A DNA stretch of 64,000 nucleotides from Epiperipatus broadwayi (taxonomy: Eukaryota; Onychophora; Udeonychophora; Euonychophora; Peripatidae), in contig JAQFVV010000274.1 of assembly GCA_028023455.1 (NCBI GenBank), positions 1,239,350-1,303,349 of the forward strand, read 5' to 3'. Within the stretch, counting starts at the first letter, position 1. Each line of letters starts with the position of its first letter. The notes below the pieces were generated by a model. It did no database searches. It had not been told where the DNA came from and was given only the letters and a program-made list of their open reading frames with translations. The translations under genes and the position numbers were made by a program. This document shows, one piece after another, positions 44,600 through 56,087 of this stretch.

Positions 44600-45250
44600 G
44601 GAAGGGTTTCCTACCATTTGACAATTTGATGTTCTAATAAACTTTTGTTTTAAATTTCTATTTCAGCGATTTTGACCGATTTTTCTTTTACATTTCAATT
44701 TGATCAATTTTGACTGATTTCGCGTGCAGGGGGGGGAAAAGTACTATCTCAAATTGAGTGATTTTTACCAATTTTTGAATAGAAATTTATCAACTACAGG
44801 TTTGTTGGTGGTTCTGCAGCGTCACCTGATGGCTCGTCCAGTAGGTGAGAAAACAACCAAATGTTTTTAAAACAAATAGCATGTTAAAAAAAAACAGTAT
44901 AACTTTAAAACCATTTTAGTATTTGTTGCTGTTTCTATGTAAAAATTAATATGTAAGAACTTTTATTTTTGTTACGATTTTTTTTTTTAAAAAAAAGCAT
45001 AACACACACACAAAAAAATAATAAAATTGAAATTTGTTGATTTTATTTTACATTTGTTGATTTCTTTTCATATATTTTGCTTATGTTAATTTAAAAAAAT
45101 GTTAAAAAACACGATTTTTGTATTTTATTTTTTTTTGACAACAAAAAACACCGCAAAATGATTAAAATAGACGGCCTGGGAATGTTCATATACCATAGTT
45201 TTGGCGTGATAATGGTGCCATTGGGCAGCATCTTTGTCTAGCAAACAATT
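44600..45250. mobile_element. Remnant related to the Merlin element ends
   Basis: 44,780-44,835 ('tttatcaactacaggtttgt'...'ctgcagcgtcacc') resembles 2,190-2,240. 44,845-44,860 ('ggtgagaaaacaacc') is the inverse of 2,424-2,440. 45,170-45,235 ('gacggcctgggaatg'...'gtgccattgggcagc') resembles the sequence just inside the right end at 8,003-8,060. It is a non-coding piece, either a deletion derivative or a merged relic. Confidence 0.4.
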
Positions 45251-46066
45251 ACCTATTATTGCTTCATGAAAACATATGTGTGTGCTTATTGAAAAATATG
45301 TAAAAACTACAAATATGTTATTTTGCTTTTCTATTTAAAATCATAAATCCGGGAGAAAAAAAATTATATGAAATGAATACAGTTATATTCTGATGTCATT
45401 GAACAAATGAATTATTATTACATTGGCCAACTTCTATGAACATTTATTAATTTATAGTATATTATTAGAGTTAAGAACTGTAATATTCATTATTGTGCTT
45501 ACCAGAATTTCATTTGCCATATTTTAGAAATGCTTATTCTCATTGACACGCAGTACATTTCCCTACATGGACAAGCTGCAGGAGAAGAATTTTTATGATT
45601 CCAGTAAACCACAATGAAAGTTTCTGTTAATGGACTATGGTGTTTTTAAAAAAATATAATTGTCATTTTTTTTATGATAAATATTATGATTTCACATGTC
45701 AAAGTAATTGTATCGCTATTATTTTGTTTAGGGGTTTATGCTAGAATGTGTTGGGATGTTCATGAATTCTCAGGTAATTTTCATATATCTATTACATGGC
45801 AGTTTTTATTCCATTTTGTAATATCTTACCTATAAGTTTCATTTATTTTCTATTCCAAGATTTTGAGTATTTCAGTCACTCATTAGTTAAACAGTGCTAT
45901 AAATATTTTCTGGAAGTCTAGTATTTTTAATAATTATGCTAACAGAATAGTTGACAGTTATATATCAGTTAATCCTGAATTTAATTATTTTATATTGCCA
46001 TACTTTATTTTGCATTACGTCCACTTAGTCATTTAATTTATATGCTATATATATATATATATATAT
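45251..46066. other. AT-rich DNA ending in a (TA)n tract
   Basis: No gene recognised. The final TATATA run (46,045-46,066) is the insertion site of LTR element copy 2. Confidence 0.4.
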
Positions 46067-48642
46067 TGTAACCTTCCAGGTTAGCACCAGTAAGAAATGT
46101 GGGAAGGTCACATTTGTGCTAACAATGGCTGAAAGTAATTAGTTGAGAAAAATGAATTGTGATATAATCTAATATTTAAAATTGAGTTTTTAGGAAAAGT
46201 AATTTGCTAGTTAAAATTAGGATTTTAGCAAAATTAAAATTTTAAATGGGTATATTGATTGGGGGAGTTTTGGACTATATGTTTAGTGGTAGATGTTTGT
46301 TAATAGTAGAGGATTTACATGTCATAATAGGCAGATGCATAAATATATTATTAATTAGAATTTTCTTTAATATATATTATTTATAAGTTACTGATTATAT
46401 ATTGTCTTAGAATCTTATGTTTTAAAAAATGATAAAGATTATTTGTGATAGTAAATAACATTTCTAAAATTAATAATTAGTATTTAATATTTTTTTTTTA
46501 TTACTATGTTTATTATATTTAAACATTTTATTGTTAAAATTTTTATAAATAATATTTCTGGCAAGCTTCCAAAGTTGATTGTCATATAAACACAGAGGGC
46601 GTGAGTGGAGAAAGATATAGAGTGTAAAACTTGAAAGTAAAAAAAAAGGCTCCGAGGAAGAAAAAAAAACTTAAAGGAATCAATAACTCTCTAAGAATAT
46701 TATATAAGAAACATCGCAAAGATTCTAAGAACACACCTAGGAAGAATTTTTTTTTATTATACTACTGGAAAAATATAGAATGAGGAAATAAACACCCCCC
46801 CCAGAGGGATGCCAGCCTTCAAATTTCTGCCAAGGCAACAGTCCATTCACTACTTCAAAAATACCTTGATGTCACGTAAGATAAGTAATTATAATTTATT
46901 TCAAGATATTGCCAAAAGTAAGTAATATTAAAATGGCAAAATTGTATAAAATAAAGCTAGCACCAATTTTTTCATTAGACGCTAAAACCAGACGCTTAAT
47001 ATTAAATTCTAATCATTTTTTATCAATCTTCTCCAAATTAAAATTTAAAATAAAAAAATTTATCTACTTAATTTTATACCAAGAAGATAATTTTCTGCTG
47101 TATAACTTTGCTAGTTGCGTATATATAGTGAAATAATGTCAATGCATGCAAATATCATTTTTAACGCCCGTCACGGAATTCTGGGATAAAAAAAAAGTCT
47201 TATCATTCTTAACAAGTTATGCGTAACAATCGGATAGACTTTTTTTTATGTTATAATTTACTGTTATCTTTGAAATTAATATGAATGTTTCTTACAACTT
47301 TCAAATTGAAAAAAAAACTTAACATGTAATAATAAGATATTGACAAATATTTTTTTTTTTGATTACAATAGATGTATAAACAATTTTTTTTTTGTTTTGT
47401 GTTCTTTAAAAAACAAAAAAAACAATGTAATTTCATTATCATTAGAGTATGATAATTTATTATTTTGTATGATTTAGAAAGTATATAATAGTGATTCTAG
47501 ATATTCGGATGTGTGCGTAATGCTATAGATTATTATTTTAAAGATGTATTTATTATGCAATTTAGTTAATGAAGTATATTTAAAAAAAATAATAATGAAT
47601 TAAAACCTTATCTGTTATAAGTTCGGTATATAGGAAGGATATGGAATGTGAATTGAAGGTAGAAATAGTCAAGGGACAATTAGATTATGTAGATTAAGTT
47701 TGGAAATATTCGTTAATTCTTAAGCATATAGGTATAAGTGTTTGGTTATTATTTTTCCCTGCCTTTATTTATTTTGTATAGTTACTGTTAGATGACTTAC
47801 ACCGATTGTAACAGATAAGTGTTATATAATTTTTTATAATATGTAAAAGATGATTGATTTGTGGCATCATATAAGTTTATAAGTAATCTAATAAAATATA
47901 TTTTATGAATACATTATGTTTACAATATAATCAAACGCACATATTCAAAGATATATGTGATTAACATATTAAATAGTAGTCAATTTTGATTTTACCTTAG
48001 AAGAGATGTAACTGGTTATCAAGGTGCATAAATAATATTTTTTTTTAATTATAATTATTTCTTTGTCTTTTTTTTTAATAAATATTTTAATGAATTAAAA
48101 GTCCAAATGAATTGCTTGACTATTTACATTCGATTCTTCATTTCCACACACACACATCTGGTTAATATAACATAGTTATAGAAGATATGCTTGTCAATCT
48201 AAGTCAGATTTTATTTAATTTGTCTGGTGGTAATAAATCTCAGTATTACAATGCTAATAATATATTTTATTTTGCTTAGAATAGATGGTGATATGGATAT
48301 AAAGGTACCCGGTCCTAATCATTATCTATCCTATATTAAATATGATAATTGATGATTGTGCAATAGTTTTAGTATTGAATAGATGCTCTGAACATATTTA
48401 AATTAACCCTATAGTATTATTGTTTATAGACGTTTTTATCATCCTTATTGGCCTCATATATAAAGACCATATCCTATAATCTCAACTAAGCTAGGCCATA
48501 GAATAGTTATCATATAAAACCTTTTAAATAAGTTTAAATATAATTATAAATTTTATTCTGTTTTGCATAGAATTGGCGCCTGAACAATTATAAATATAAT
48601 AAAGTAAAGTGAAGAAGATGGAGGTTATATGAGAGGGTTAAA
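46067..48642 (+). repeat. 5' LTR of copy 2
   Basis: Collinear with the copy-1 LTRs from TGTAACCTTCCAGG to 'gagagggttaaag'. It differs from them by many more substitutions and indels than they do from each other. It contains 'tggcgcctgaacaatta' at 48,574, which closely resembles a tRNA-Lys-type primer-binding site but lies before the LTR end as defined by copy 1. Confidence 0.8.
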
Positions 48643-48990
48643 GTCATCGCCCAACAGCGGCTTTGATATACGATTGGGCTAAAGTGACCGCCCAATCGTG
48701 GAGCCTGATATACTTAGGATAAAGTGGCCATTTAGTCATGGGGCCTGACAATCGTGGGATCTTGATTATATATTTAGGGTAAAGTGGCTGCCCAATCAAG
48801 TCCCTGTTTAATTAAGTCTCATAGCCTGATATATTTACGGTTAAGTGGTGGCATGCAATGTGGATGACTTGATATACATGGGTTAAGTGGCAAGTCTCAT
48901 ATCCTGTAGAATATTTATCTTTTCTTGGCTTAATTGGTTAAAGTGGCAACCCAAACATTTGGGGCTTTGATTAATTAAATTTCACACCCT
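48643..48990 (+). repeat. Tandem GTGGC-box array directly after the 5' LTR
   Basis: About six to seven imperfect units of 40-60 bp, each with 'taaagtgg(c)', then 'gcccaatcgtgg(a/g)gcctgat', then 'atatttagg'. Examples: 'aaagtgaccgcccaatcgtg', 'aaagtggccatttagtcatg', 'aaagtggctgcccaatcaag', 'taaagtggcaacccaaacat'. Copy 1 keeps only two. The position matches a primer-binding/leader region, so the unit may be a multiplied primer-binding site; function is inference. Confidence 0.6.
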
Positions 48991-50795
48991 GTAGACTGCT
49001 TATCTTGTTGTTGGCTCAATCATTGAGATGTATATTAATTAAATACCAGACCTTGTAAAGTGTCTATGTTTTGGTCACTTATGTTGTAATGTCTCCAGGA
49101 TTATCTAAACCTAGGTTCATTAATTAATTTTGTTGGTTAAATACCATAAGCTATATCAGTAAAACAGTATTGTTAGTCAAAATATTTATTTAAAAAGAAT
49201 AAGATAGTTTTTATATATATAAACTAATTATGTGTAGCTTGTGCTATCTCAGTGTATATATACTGTACATTTGTTAATATGTGTTCGTGACAATAAGGAG
49301 AAAGAAAATTAAAGTGTTAGAAAGGTAGTAAGAGTAAATTGGAACTAGGGGTAAATGGAGCATTAACTAAGGTTTGAAATAAGCAAATTAGAGTTTGAAA
49401 TAAGCCAATACCTGAAAGATGTGTAATAGATATATAAATGTAAGATGTATAGTTTAAAAAAAACATTTTTTTTAGGTGAAATAAATAAATACAGCCATGA
49501 GACAGCTTAATTTCAATTATAAAGCTATATGAATATCACAATTCAGAGTAAATGTTAAAGTTGATGCCAATTTTTTTTTTATATATATCTTTTGCTTATC
49601 AATTAAATATAGTACTGATGCTAGATAAACAAAGAATTATTGATAGTATTAAATTATAAATTGTTAATATTGTTCATATTTGGAACACTTCTGTTATAGA
49701 AAGTTTATAATTTTGAAGGTTAGATAGCATACTTGATTGTTGGAGTTTTGTTGGTTGTGTTGCAAGTTTTGGTGATGGATGGGGAATTTTTGTTATTGTC
49801 TTAAGTATATGGTGTATTCATGTCACTGGTGACTGATTGTTCTCATTCACTGCTCCAACCCAAATTATGATATCAGTTGTTAGTTATCATGAAGCAGTTA
49901 ACAGTAGTCCTGCCTTGATTTTGCCTCTAAGACTCCAGAGAGAGCAAGGCATAGTTCTTTCTAATATATATATATATATGTAATATTTGTCTCTAAGACT
50001 CCTAAAGATGAGCAAGACAATATTTTAAAAATAGCCCCTAAGACTTGGATGTAAGCAGGGCATTGTGATAGTGTTTGTAGTAAAATATTATGGGTTGTGG
50101 TAGCTTAGAGTGACTAAAGTGGGATGATCATCAGAGTGTTCATGGAGCATTGTATATTTTGGGAGCGGTGATGAAATTCTTCTATCTATCTCAAAATTGT
50201 GAACTGCTAATAATTCTTTTGGCTGTCATTATCTGTTGGATCTTTAGAAGACTAGATGAATATATAACTTGAATATATAGCTCATTCTTAAAAGGCTATT
50301 TTCTACATTCTTGTGCAAACGTTGGCATTTACCATATTTAAGTAAAAAATTGTATATCAGTTGTCATAGTAAATGCATGTCATCATTGATTTGATTTTGG
50401 TTATAATTTTTTTTTTCTTTTGGGTTATAAATGCTGGTTATAATAATTGAATGCACTCAACACACAACATAAAAATAAATGAATATGTTTAAATTATTTT
50501 GGCCTTTTATCAGTTATTTGAATTGGCGTAGTTTGTAATATAACTATAGTGGATCACGTAAAATTTAATTAATAATTTCAGCTATGTTTAGATTGATGTT
50601 ATCTAATTAAAACTTGATGTCTTCTTGCCTATGTGTGTGTCGAAAATCGAACATTATATGGGAAAATAAAATTGTGGAAATTTTATGTCATTTTAGGTAG
50701 TGGTGGTGAATTTGAATTGTTGACTTGGTGGAGGTTGGGGCTGGTAAACCTTGTTTTCTTAAATAGTATTAATAAGTTTTTAAAGATATTATAAA
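48991..50795 (+). other. Untranslated leader of copy 2
   Basis: No gene; aligned with 35,746-37,547 of copy 1 throughout. It contains a (TA)n run at 49,963-49,978 and the same 'tctaagact' repeats. Confidence 0.6.
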
Positions 50796-51624
50796 ATGGA
50801 AGAGTTTAGTTTATACGATAGTTTGGATGGGTCTCAAGAGACACCATCTCCAGACATTGTTGTGATGTCCTCTGATCTGGAATCAGGAAATGAAGCTATA
50901 GATATACCATATGGAGAGTCTAGTAAGATAAGAGATACTATCTCTAAAACCAAAGATGGTGATCTGTCGATGTTGATAAGAGAGATATTTGTAGAATTGA
51001 GAAAAGAACTAAAGTCGGGACAAGCAGAACTGCAATCAGAATTAAGGGACCTGAAATCTGGACGAGTAGAAGATAGACAAAAGTCAGAAGAGATGTTTGC
51101 AGAACTAAAGTCTGGTCAAGTAGAATTAAAATTAGAATTAAGATAAGAACTAAAGTCAGGACAAACAAAATTGAAATCAGAACTAATAGAAATAAAATTG
51201 AACCAAAAGAAATCAGAGGAGAGGATAGTTGAAATAAAGTCAGAAATGTCAGAGATAAGATTAGAAGTGAAAGAACAAAGATAGAAGCAAGGTTAGAAAT
51301 ACCCAAAATGAAGCTAGAAATGCAAGAAAATATAAAAGATCAGGTAATCAAATCAGGATTGTTAGAGACAAGTGTTAAGAATCCCCTTCAGAAAATTAAA
51401 ATATCTGATGATGATTCAATAGTGCTGTTTAAGGAAGAAATTCAGCAGACTGTTAAACTAGTTAGTAATGATATTAGTTTAGCCAAAGAAAAGTTAAGGG
51501 CATATAAAAACCTCAGAGAAATAGGGGACCAAGAACTGGAATTAGACAGAAATAAGAGTGTGGATATATTTGAAGATATTAAAGAAAGTCTTGATAGGAA
51601 TAAAGGGATTAGTGAATTCATATT
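50796..51624 (+). pseudogene. Coiled-coil protein of LTR copy 2, N-terminal part
   Basis: Begins MEEFSLYDSLDGSQETPSPD as in copy 1 and keeps the 'LKSGRVEDRQKSEEMFAELKSG' repeat (fewer units). A stop at 51,144-51,146 and a frameshift near 51,280 break it. The next frame (from about 51,308) continues with MKLEMQEN, found in copy 1, and adds a stretch of about 40 residues ('SGLLETSVKNPLQKIKIS'...'KEEIQQTVKLV') that copy 1 lacks, so copy 1 carries a deletion there or copy 2 an insertion. The frame ends in foreign sequence at about 51,625, where the SINE-like segment and repeat B are inserted. Confidence 0.7.
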
Positions 51625-51830
51625 GTACCAGTCAAAATATGCTTATCCATCTAACACGAACTGGAACTCTCAAAATGTACTTCAAACCCAGTCAAGCCCG
51701 AGATTTTGGTCAGGGACCAGCCTGGATTCGAACCCACTCTCCACACCCCAGATCAAACACCTAATGGACAACATAACAATGATGGCACACGAGAATTAAT
51801 TCTTAATCCGGCCCACTAGCAAATCGGAGA
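51625..51830 (-). mobile_element. tRNA-derived SINE-like segment
   Basis: The reverse complement holds 'gtgggttcgaatccaggctg', a perfect pol III B box (GGTTCGAATCC at 51,724-51,734), preceded by 'ttaggtgtttgatctggggt', which reads like the D-arm to anticodon-arm part of a tRNA, then a non-tRNA body. A box match is weak. Only one copy was seen in the window, so SINE status rests on the tRNA-like head. Confidence 0.45.
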
Positions 51831-52084
51831 AAACAAAAGACTCATGGACTTAAACATATATATAAACAACTTAAATACTAAAGACATTCCAAAGATAAAA
51901 TCTAATATATTAATTTAATAGGGGTTTTACTAATGAAATAGCTATGGGCAATTAGTGAATTGGATTGATTTAATAATGAGACAGAAACTGATATATGATG
52001 AATTAAAATATATTTATTGACAATTGTTGTTGGCAAATGCACGCAGGCATTTTATTTATAAAGTAACATTACTCTAGGACATTT
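51831..52084. other. Unassigned part of the insertion in LTR copy 2
   Basis: AT-rich, without an ORF; it lies between the SINE-like piece and the part of repeat B that aligns to repeat A. It may be the far end of repeat B, which in repeat A was lost or is hidden by the hAT insertion. Confidence 0.35.
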
Positions 52085-54896
52085 AAACAATAATTGATAC
52101 GTTGGCTATTATTTAATTGCGCCAATATTATTTAATGGAAACAAATACCCTAATATATAACTAATCACTACATTAACTTTTATCAGTTATGCCCTTTCAT
52201 CATCAGTCCGTGTGGCTACTGTACATGAAATCAAACCAAGTCTGGAGTGAAACTTAATAATACATCTGACTATAATAATTTTATATATCAACTATGGGCT
52301 TATAAAGCATCCCAGATAGCTTTAGATCGAACGGGTTTTCAAGAATGCTTCGGTTCAATGCCGAAGACTGCATATTAGGGAGGAAAGAGTTGGCTATAAC
52401 GATTTTACTAATACGCTAGGCACAAGTAAAATATAATAATAAAGTTGCTCTGCGGATGGAAGAATAGTTTTAGGTTTTTTGTGACAAACGTTTTACCCAA
52501 CAACCGGTCGTCATGCTGTTAATGGGGAACCTTTATTTGGTTCAGAGGCGGGGGACTTACGTGCTAATCTGGTCCATATCTCAGACTTCGCGACTGCACT
52601 ACCCATAAAAAATAAAGATGGGCTGGACTTACCGTGGCTCCATCTTATATATATAAAACAGCATGAGAAAATATTAATAAGTTTCACATCTGCCAAGCCG
52701 AAGGATATAAATTAAATATATATTAAATGAACACCAGTTCATCAGCTTGATCAAAACAGCCAACTCTTCTGTAGCATGAGAAATACGATATGCTACTGAG
52801 GGGAATATATATCTATACAAACTTTACTTTATCCCGTTCAATCTCTTTAGTTACTTATAACTACTAAACTTTTAAATGGGGGGGGGGGTATATTTAATAA
52901 GGGACTTACGAATACTTTACTAAAAATATACTTATGATTGCACTCCAGGCTAGTTTAATCTTTAGTAAGATAAAAATTAAAGGTTGAAAAGCCACATTTT
53001 ATATTTATATTAATTAATTTACTAAATGACAAAATATGAATTTGGGTTTCGAAACAGCGCACGAAATGACGCTATATAAATAATAATACGGAGATTTTAA
53101 ATTTATATCTTTAAAAACATATTCTATAATTAAATGCACGCTGTTCCGAAACATAGGCATAATTAATAATAATTAAAAATAAGCAAAAGAAAAGCAAAAT
53201 ATAACTGCAGTGATTAAATTATATAGCAAAACATTAAGTAACACAGAAATTTAGCAAAAGTATTTCATTTATAGAAAGTGTTTACAATATTGAATTAATA
53301 AAGAAATTTACAAAAGTATTTCATTTTATTAGAATTTAAAGATTATTTGGAAAACAATTTAGAAAGAAGTTTCAATAATATGGTTAGCTAACATGATTTT
53401 GAAGAAATAATGATTGTTTTTGAAATTCAAACAGAGATCTGCTATTTTAAATAATATTATAACAGTTCTATAGCTGGACTGGATAGATTTGAGCTGGAAT
53501 GAAGGAGAGTTCTTTGGTGGCTTGTAGCATCTTCAATTTAGTTGGGAGACGATTTTAAAATGGTGTTGGAACGAAAGCAAGTCCCTTTTAGTGGCATACG
53601 GCATCTTTCATTTGGTATAAGCTTGTTGGTTGTTGCTTCGGCATTGGATGGATTGAACTTCGGTGTTCCATCATGGGAACAGCAGCAAAATTTTGCCTGA
53701 CTTTAGCCGGACACGGTAATATTAAACAATTTCTAATTTGGATAGTAATAGCTCTTCAAAAGCAAGATGGAGTATATCTTTTCCCGCTTAAAATAAGGCC
53801 TATTTATACATTTTCACAAAACCGTAACACCTTTTTGGAATTTCGTTTGCCTCGGGACCAATTGACTTTTAGTTAAACAAAAGAATATAATCCAATTTCT
53901 AAAATAGATAACGTCTCCGAGGTGTTACATTTAATTTACTTAAAATTTATTAACATATATAAATTATATAATTTGATTCAGTTTCATTAATTAAATTCCT
54001 TTTTAGGTGTTAAAGAAATGTTAAAGCTTAGCAGAAGGAACGGTATTCTGATTTAATCATAAAGTCTTTTGTTGAAACAAAAATCAATCAGTAAACAGAT
54101 TTTACATTTACCCAGGGTCGGTCCTAATTGATTTCTTGTTTACACAAAATTCTCATTTTTAATTACAAACGGATTTTTATTTTACTGAAATAATAAATAT
54201 GGTTTTAATTTCTCCTTATATGTAAAAACAAAAAATACTTAATTGTAATTATTAATTAGAGAAAATATAACTTACTATTAAAAATTTTCGGCTGAACGTT
54301 TTCGAGGAACCATGCCTCATACTCATAGCCTTCATGAAAAGTGCAATAAATATATGCAAATGTAAATATTCAAATAAGCTACTGTTACGTAGCCCATTTT
54401 TTCGAGATCTCGAAGCATGTGTCCTTTGTTTTTACAATATTATTTGTTTATTTAAAAAAAATCAAATTTAAAGAAAATATTTTAGTTTCAATTATATATG
54501 TAAAACATTAAATCAGAAAACCATTAAATATAATTTAAAGAAAATGTTTTACATTATTTTTATTTAAACTTAAATCTATATATCATTCCCATGTTTAACT
54601 TATCCATCCACATACGAATATAATAGCGAATATAATTAAGAATTGACTGAAAATTAATAAAACATTTTATAATAATTTATGAGCATTTCTCCGCTATAAT
54701 TTGATCAAACCTGTCTAATTATAGCATGTTTTCATATGTAAATGGATGATGCAATTCAAGTGGCCATGATAGCAAAGTTTTCCCGCTCGACTTATATATA
54801 ACATTTTTACATTTAAGATAGGTTAGAAAGTAGTTCAGACGAGTAGGTCATTAGGTTGATGGTGAAATGGAAAGAGATTGGAAGGTTTACGTTTCA
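52085..54896 (-). repeat. Dispersed repeat B (inverted partner of repeat A)
   Basis: Reverse complement is collinear with 22,015-24,679. Shared landmarks include 'tcatttccatt'-type starts, 'gcttttgaagagat...tttctacca' type segments near 53,740, the block 'ggtttcgaaacagcgcac' against 'tctcgaaacggcgcgc', and the TATA leader near 52,620. The insertion point in the LTR element is clear: the coiled-coil coding similarity resumes at 54,897. No long ORF; the open frame at 52,511-52,696 (minus) and its partner at 24,052-24,240 have similar translation over about 45 residues only because the DNA is conserved there. Confidence 0.75.
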
Positions 54897-55480
54897 ATAT
54901 ATGTAGAAATACTTTCTCTAAGCAAGAAATGTTTAGAAATTTTAAAAAACAAATTAATGAAATTTATTCATATTTCAGGAAATAAATTACAAAATAAAAG
55001 TAAAAGTATAGCCTCTGAATGTATTTGTAAGTACTTAAATTGGGACATGAAGATGAGTAGTCACAGAAAAGTACTGTATGGAGATGTCATATGTATAGTA
55101 TCTAATATAGAGCATATGATAAAGGGTGTTATTTATGTTGGAAAAATTGATCAAATAAAGATTAAATGTAAAATGAAGATTATGAAGGAATTTGATATGA
55201 ATTCTCTTAGAAAAATTATTAAGCCTGAGAGAGATTTAGGAAAGGATAAGATCAAACTCAAAGGAGTAAAGGAAGAATTATTTAATTTAAATCATCTTAA
55301 GAAAGTGAAGAATAAAATAAGATATATTAAAAAGATTAGAGTTAAATCTAGTAAAGTGAAAATGAAATCTTGTAAAAAAAAAAACTTGTTAAAAAAAAGG
55401 AGATCAAGAATATAAACACAAGGTTTAAAGTAACGAATAATGCTCGCAGTTTGGTTCCATGTCCTGCAAGACATGATTAA
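54897..55480 (+). pseudogene. Coiled-coil protein of LTR copy 2, C-terminal part
   Basis: Matches copy 1 from 'LDMKYLEILENEL' (here LSKKCLEILKNKL) through 'NPERDLGKAKVKLK' (here KPERDLGKDKIKLK) and adds 'GVKEELFNLNHLKKVKNK' and 'KVKMKSCKKKN', which in copy 1 lie after its stop. One more frameshift in a run of A at about 55,375 leads to 'NARSLVPCPARHD' and a stop at 55,478. The first about 20 residues of the frame that starts at 54,867 belong to repeat B, not to the protein. Very basic tail, as in copy 1. Confidence 0.7.
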
Positions 55481-55711
55481 TAAAAAGTCATACATATTGT
55501 TTAATATAGAATTTAGTTTTTTTTTTCCTGGCTTATTTAATGTTGCTAAAATATAATAGGAATAAGTATTTGTAAAAGCATTAAATGTTTTTATTGTTTT
55601 TTTTTTTGTTTATTCGACAAACATAATTTTCTAATTGAGGAATGATCTTAATGTAAAATTTAATGTGTTATTAATATTGATTGTTGTTTATCGAATTCAT
55701 TTTTCTTTCAT

Positions 55712-55723
55712 AAGGGGGACAGA
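55712..55723 (+). promoter_or_regulatory. Polypurine tract before 3' LTR of copy 2
   Basis: 'aagggggacaga' directly precedes TTGTAACC, with one C interrupting the purine run compared with copy 1. Confidence 0.7.
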
Positions 55724-55724
55724 T

Positions 55725-55943
55725 TGTAACCTTCCAGGTTGGCACCAGAAAGAAATGTGGGAAGGTCACATTTGTGCTAACAATGGCTGAAAGTAAGTAG
55801 TTGAGAAAAATGAATTGTGATATAAGCTAATATTTAAAATTGAGTTTTTTAGGAAAACTAAACTTAAATTGTGATGTAATTTGTTAGTTGAAGTTAGGAT
55901 TTAAACATAATCAAAATTTTAAATGGGTATATTGATTGGTGGA
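55725..55943 (+). repeat. 3' LTR of copy 2, truncated
   Basis: Follows the LTR sequence from TGTAACCTTCC to 'atattgattggtgg', then breaks off into Penelope-like sequence. The missing remainder was not found to the right of the Penelope element. Confidence 0.8.
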
Positions 55944-56087
55944 AATACATGAAGGATAATTTGGATTTGTTTAGGATGAATAAGATTAAAAAGTTAACTA
56001 AATTGTGCTTATATATGGAAAAAAATTAAGGGCCAATTATCATATCTAAATAATTGTAAATTATATAAGATCATTCCTAAGTCATGT

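Larger units (their letters stand above)
46067..55943 (+). mobile_element. Non-autonomous LTR retrotransposon, copy 2 (interrupted)
   Basis: Same family as 33,013-42,040: a 5' LTR starting TGTAACC in a (TA)n tract, a repeat-rich leader, the MEEFSLYD coiled-coil ORF, a polypurine tract and the beginning of a 3' LTR. Compared with copy 1 it is more decayed. A segment of about 3.3 kb (inverted repeat B plus a SINE-like piece) splits the ORF, and a Penelope-like element replaces all but the first roughly 220 bp of the 3' LTR. The order of events is visible: LTR element first, then the other two. Confidence 0.85.

Noticed and set aside
50944-51306. Minus-strand hydrophobic frame of 120 residues
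   Set aside because: It is antisense to the conserved coiled-coil repeats; Glu/Lys codons read backwards give Leu/Phe/Ile.
54867-54896. First residues of the frame starting MERDWKVYVSIY as a real protein N-terminus
   Set aside because: These bases belong to the end of repeat B; the true protein similarity begins after the junction.
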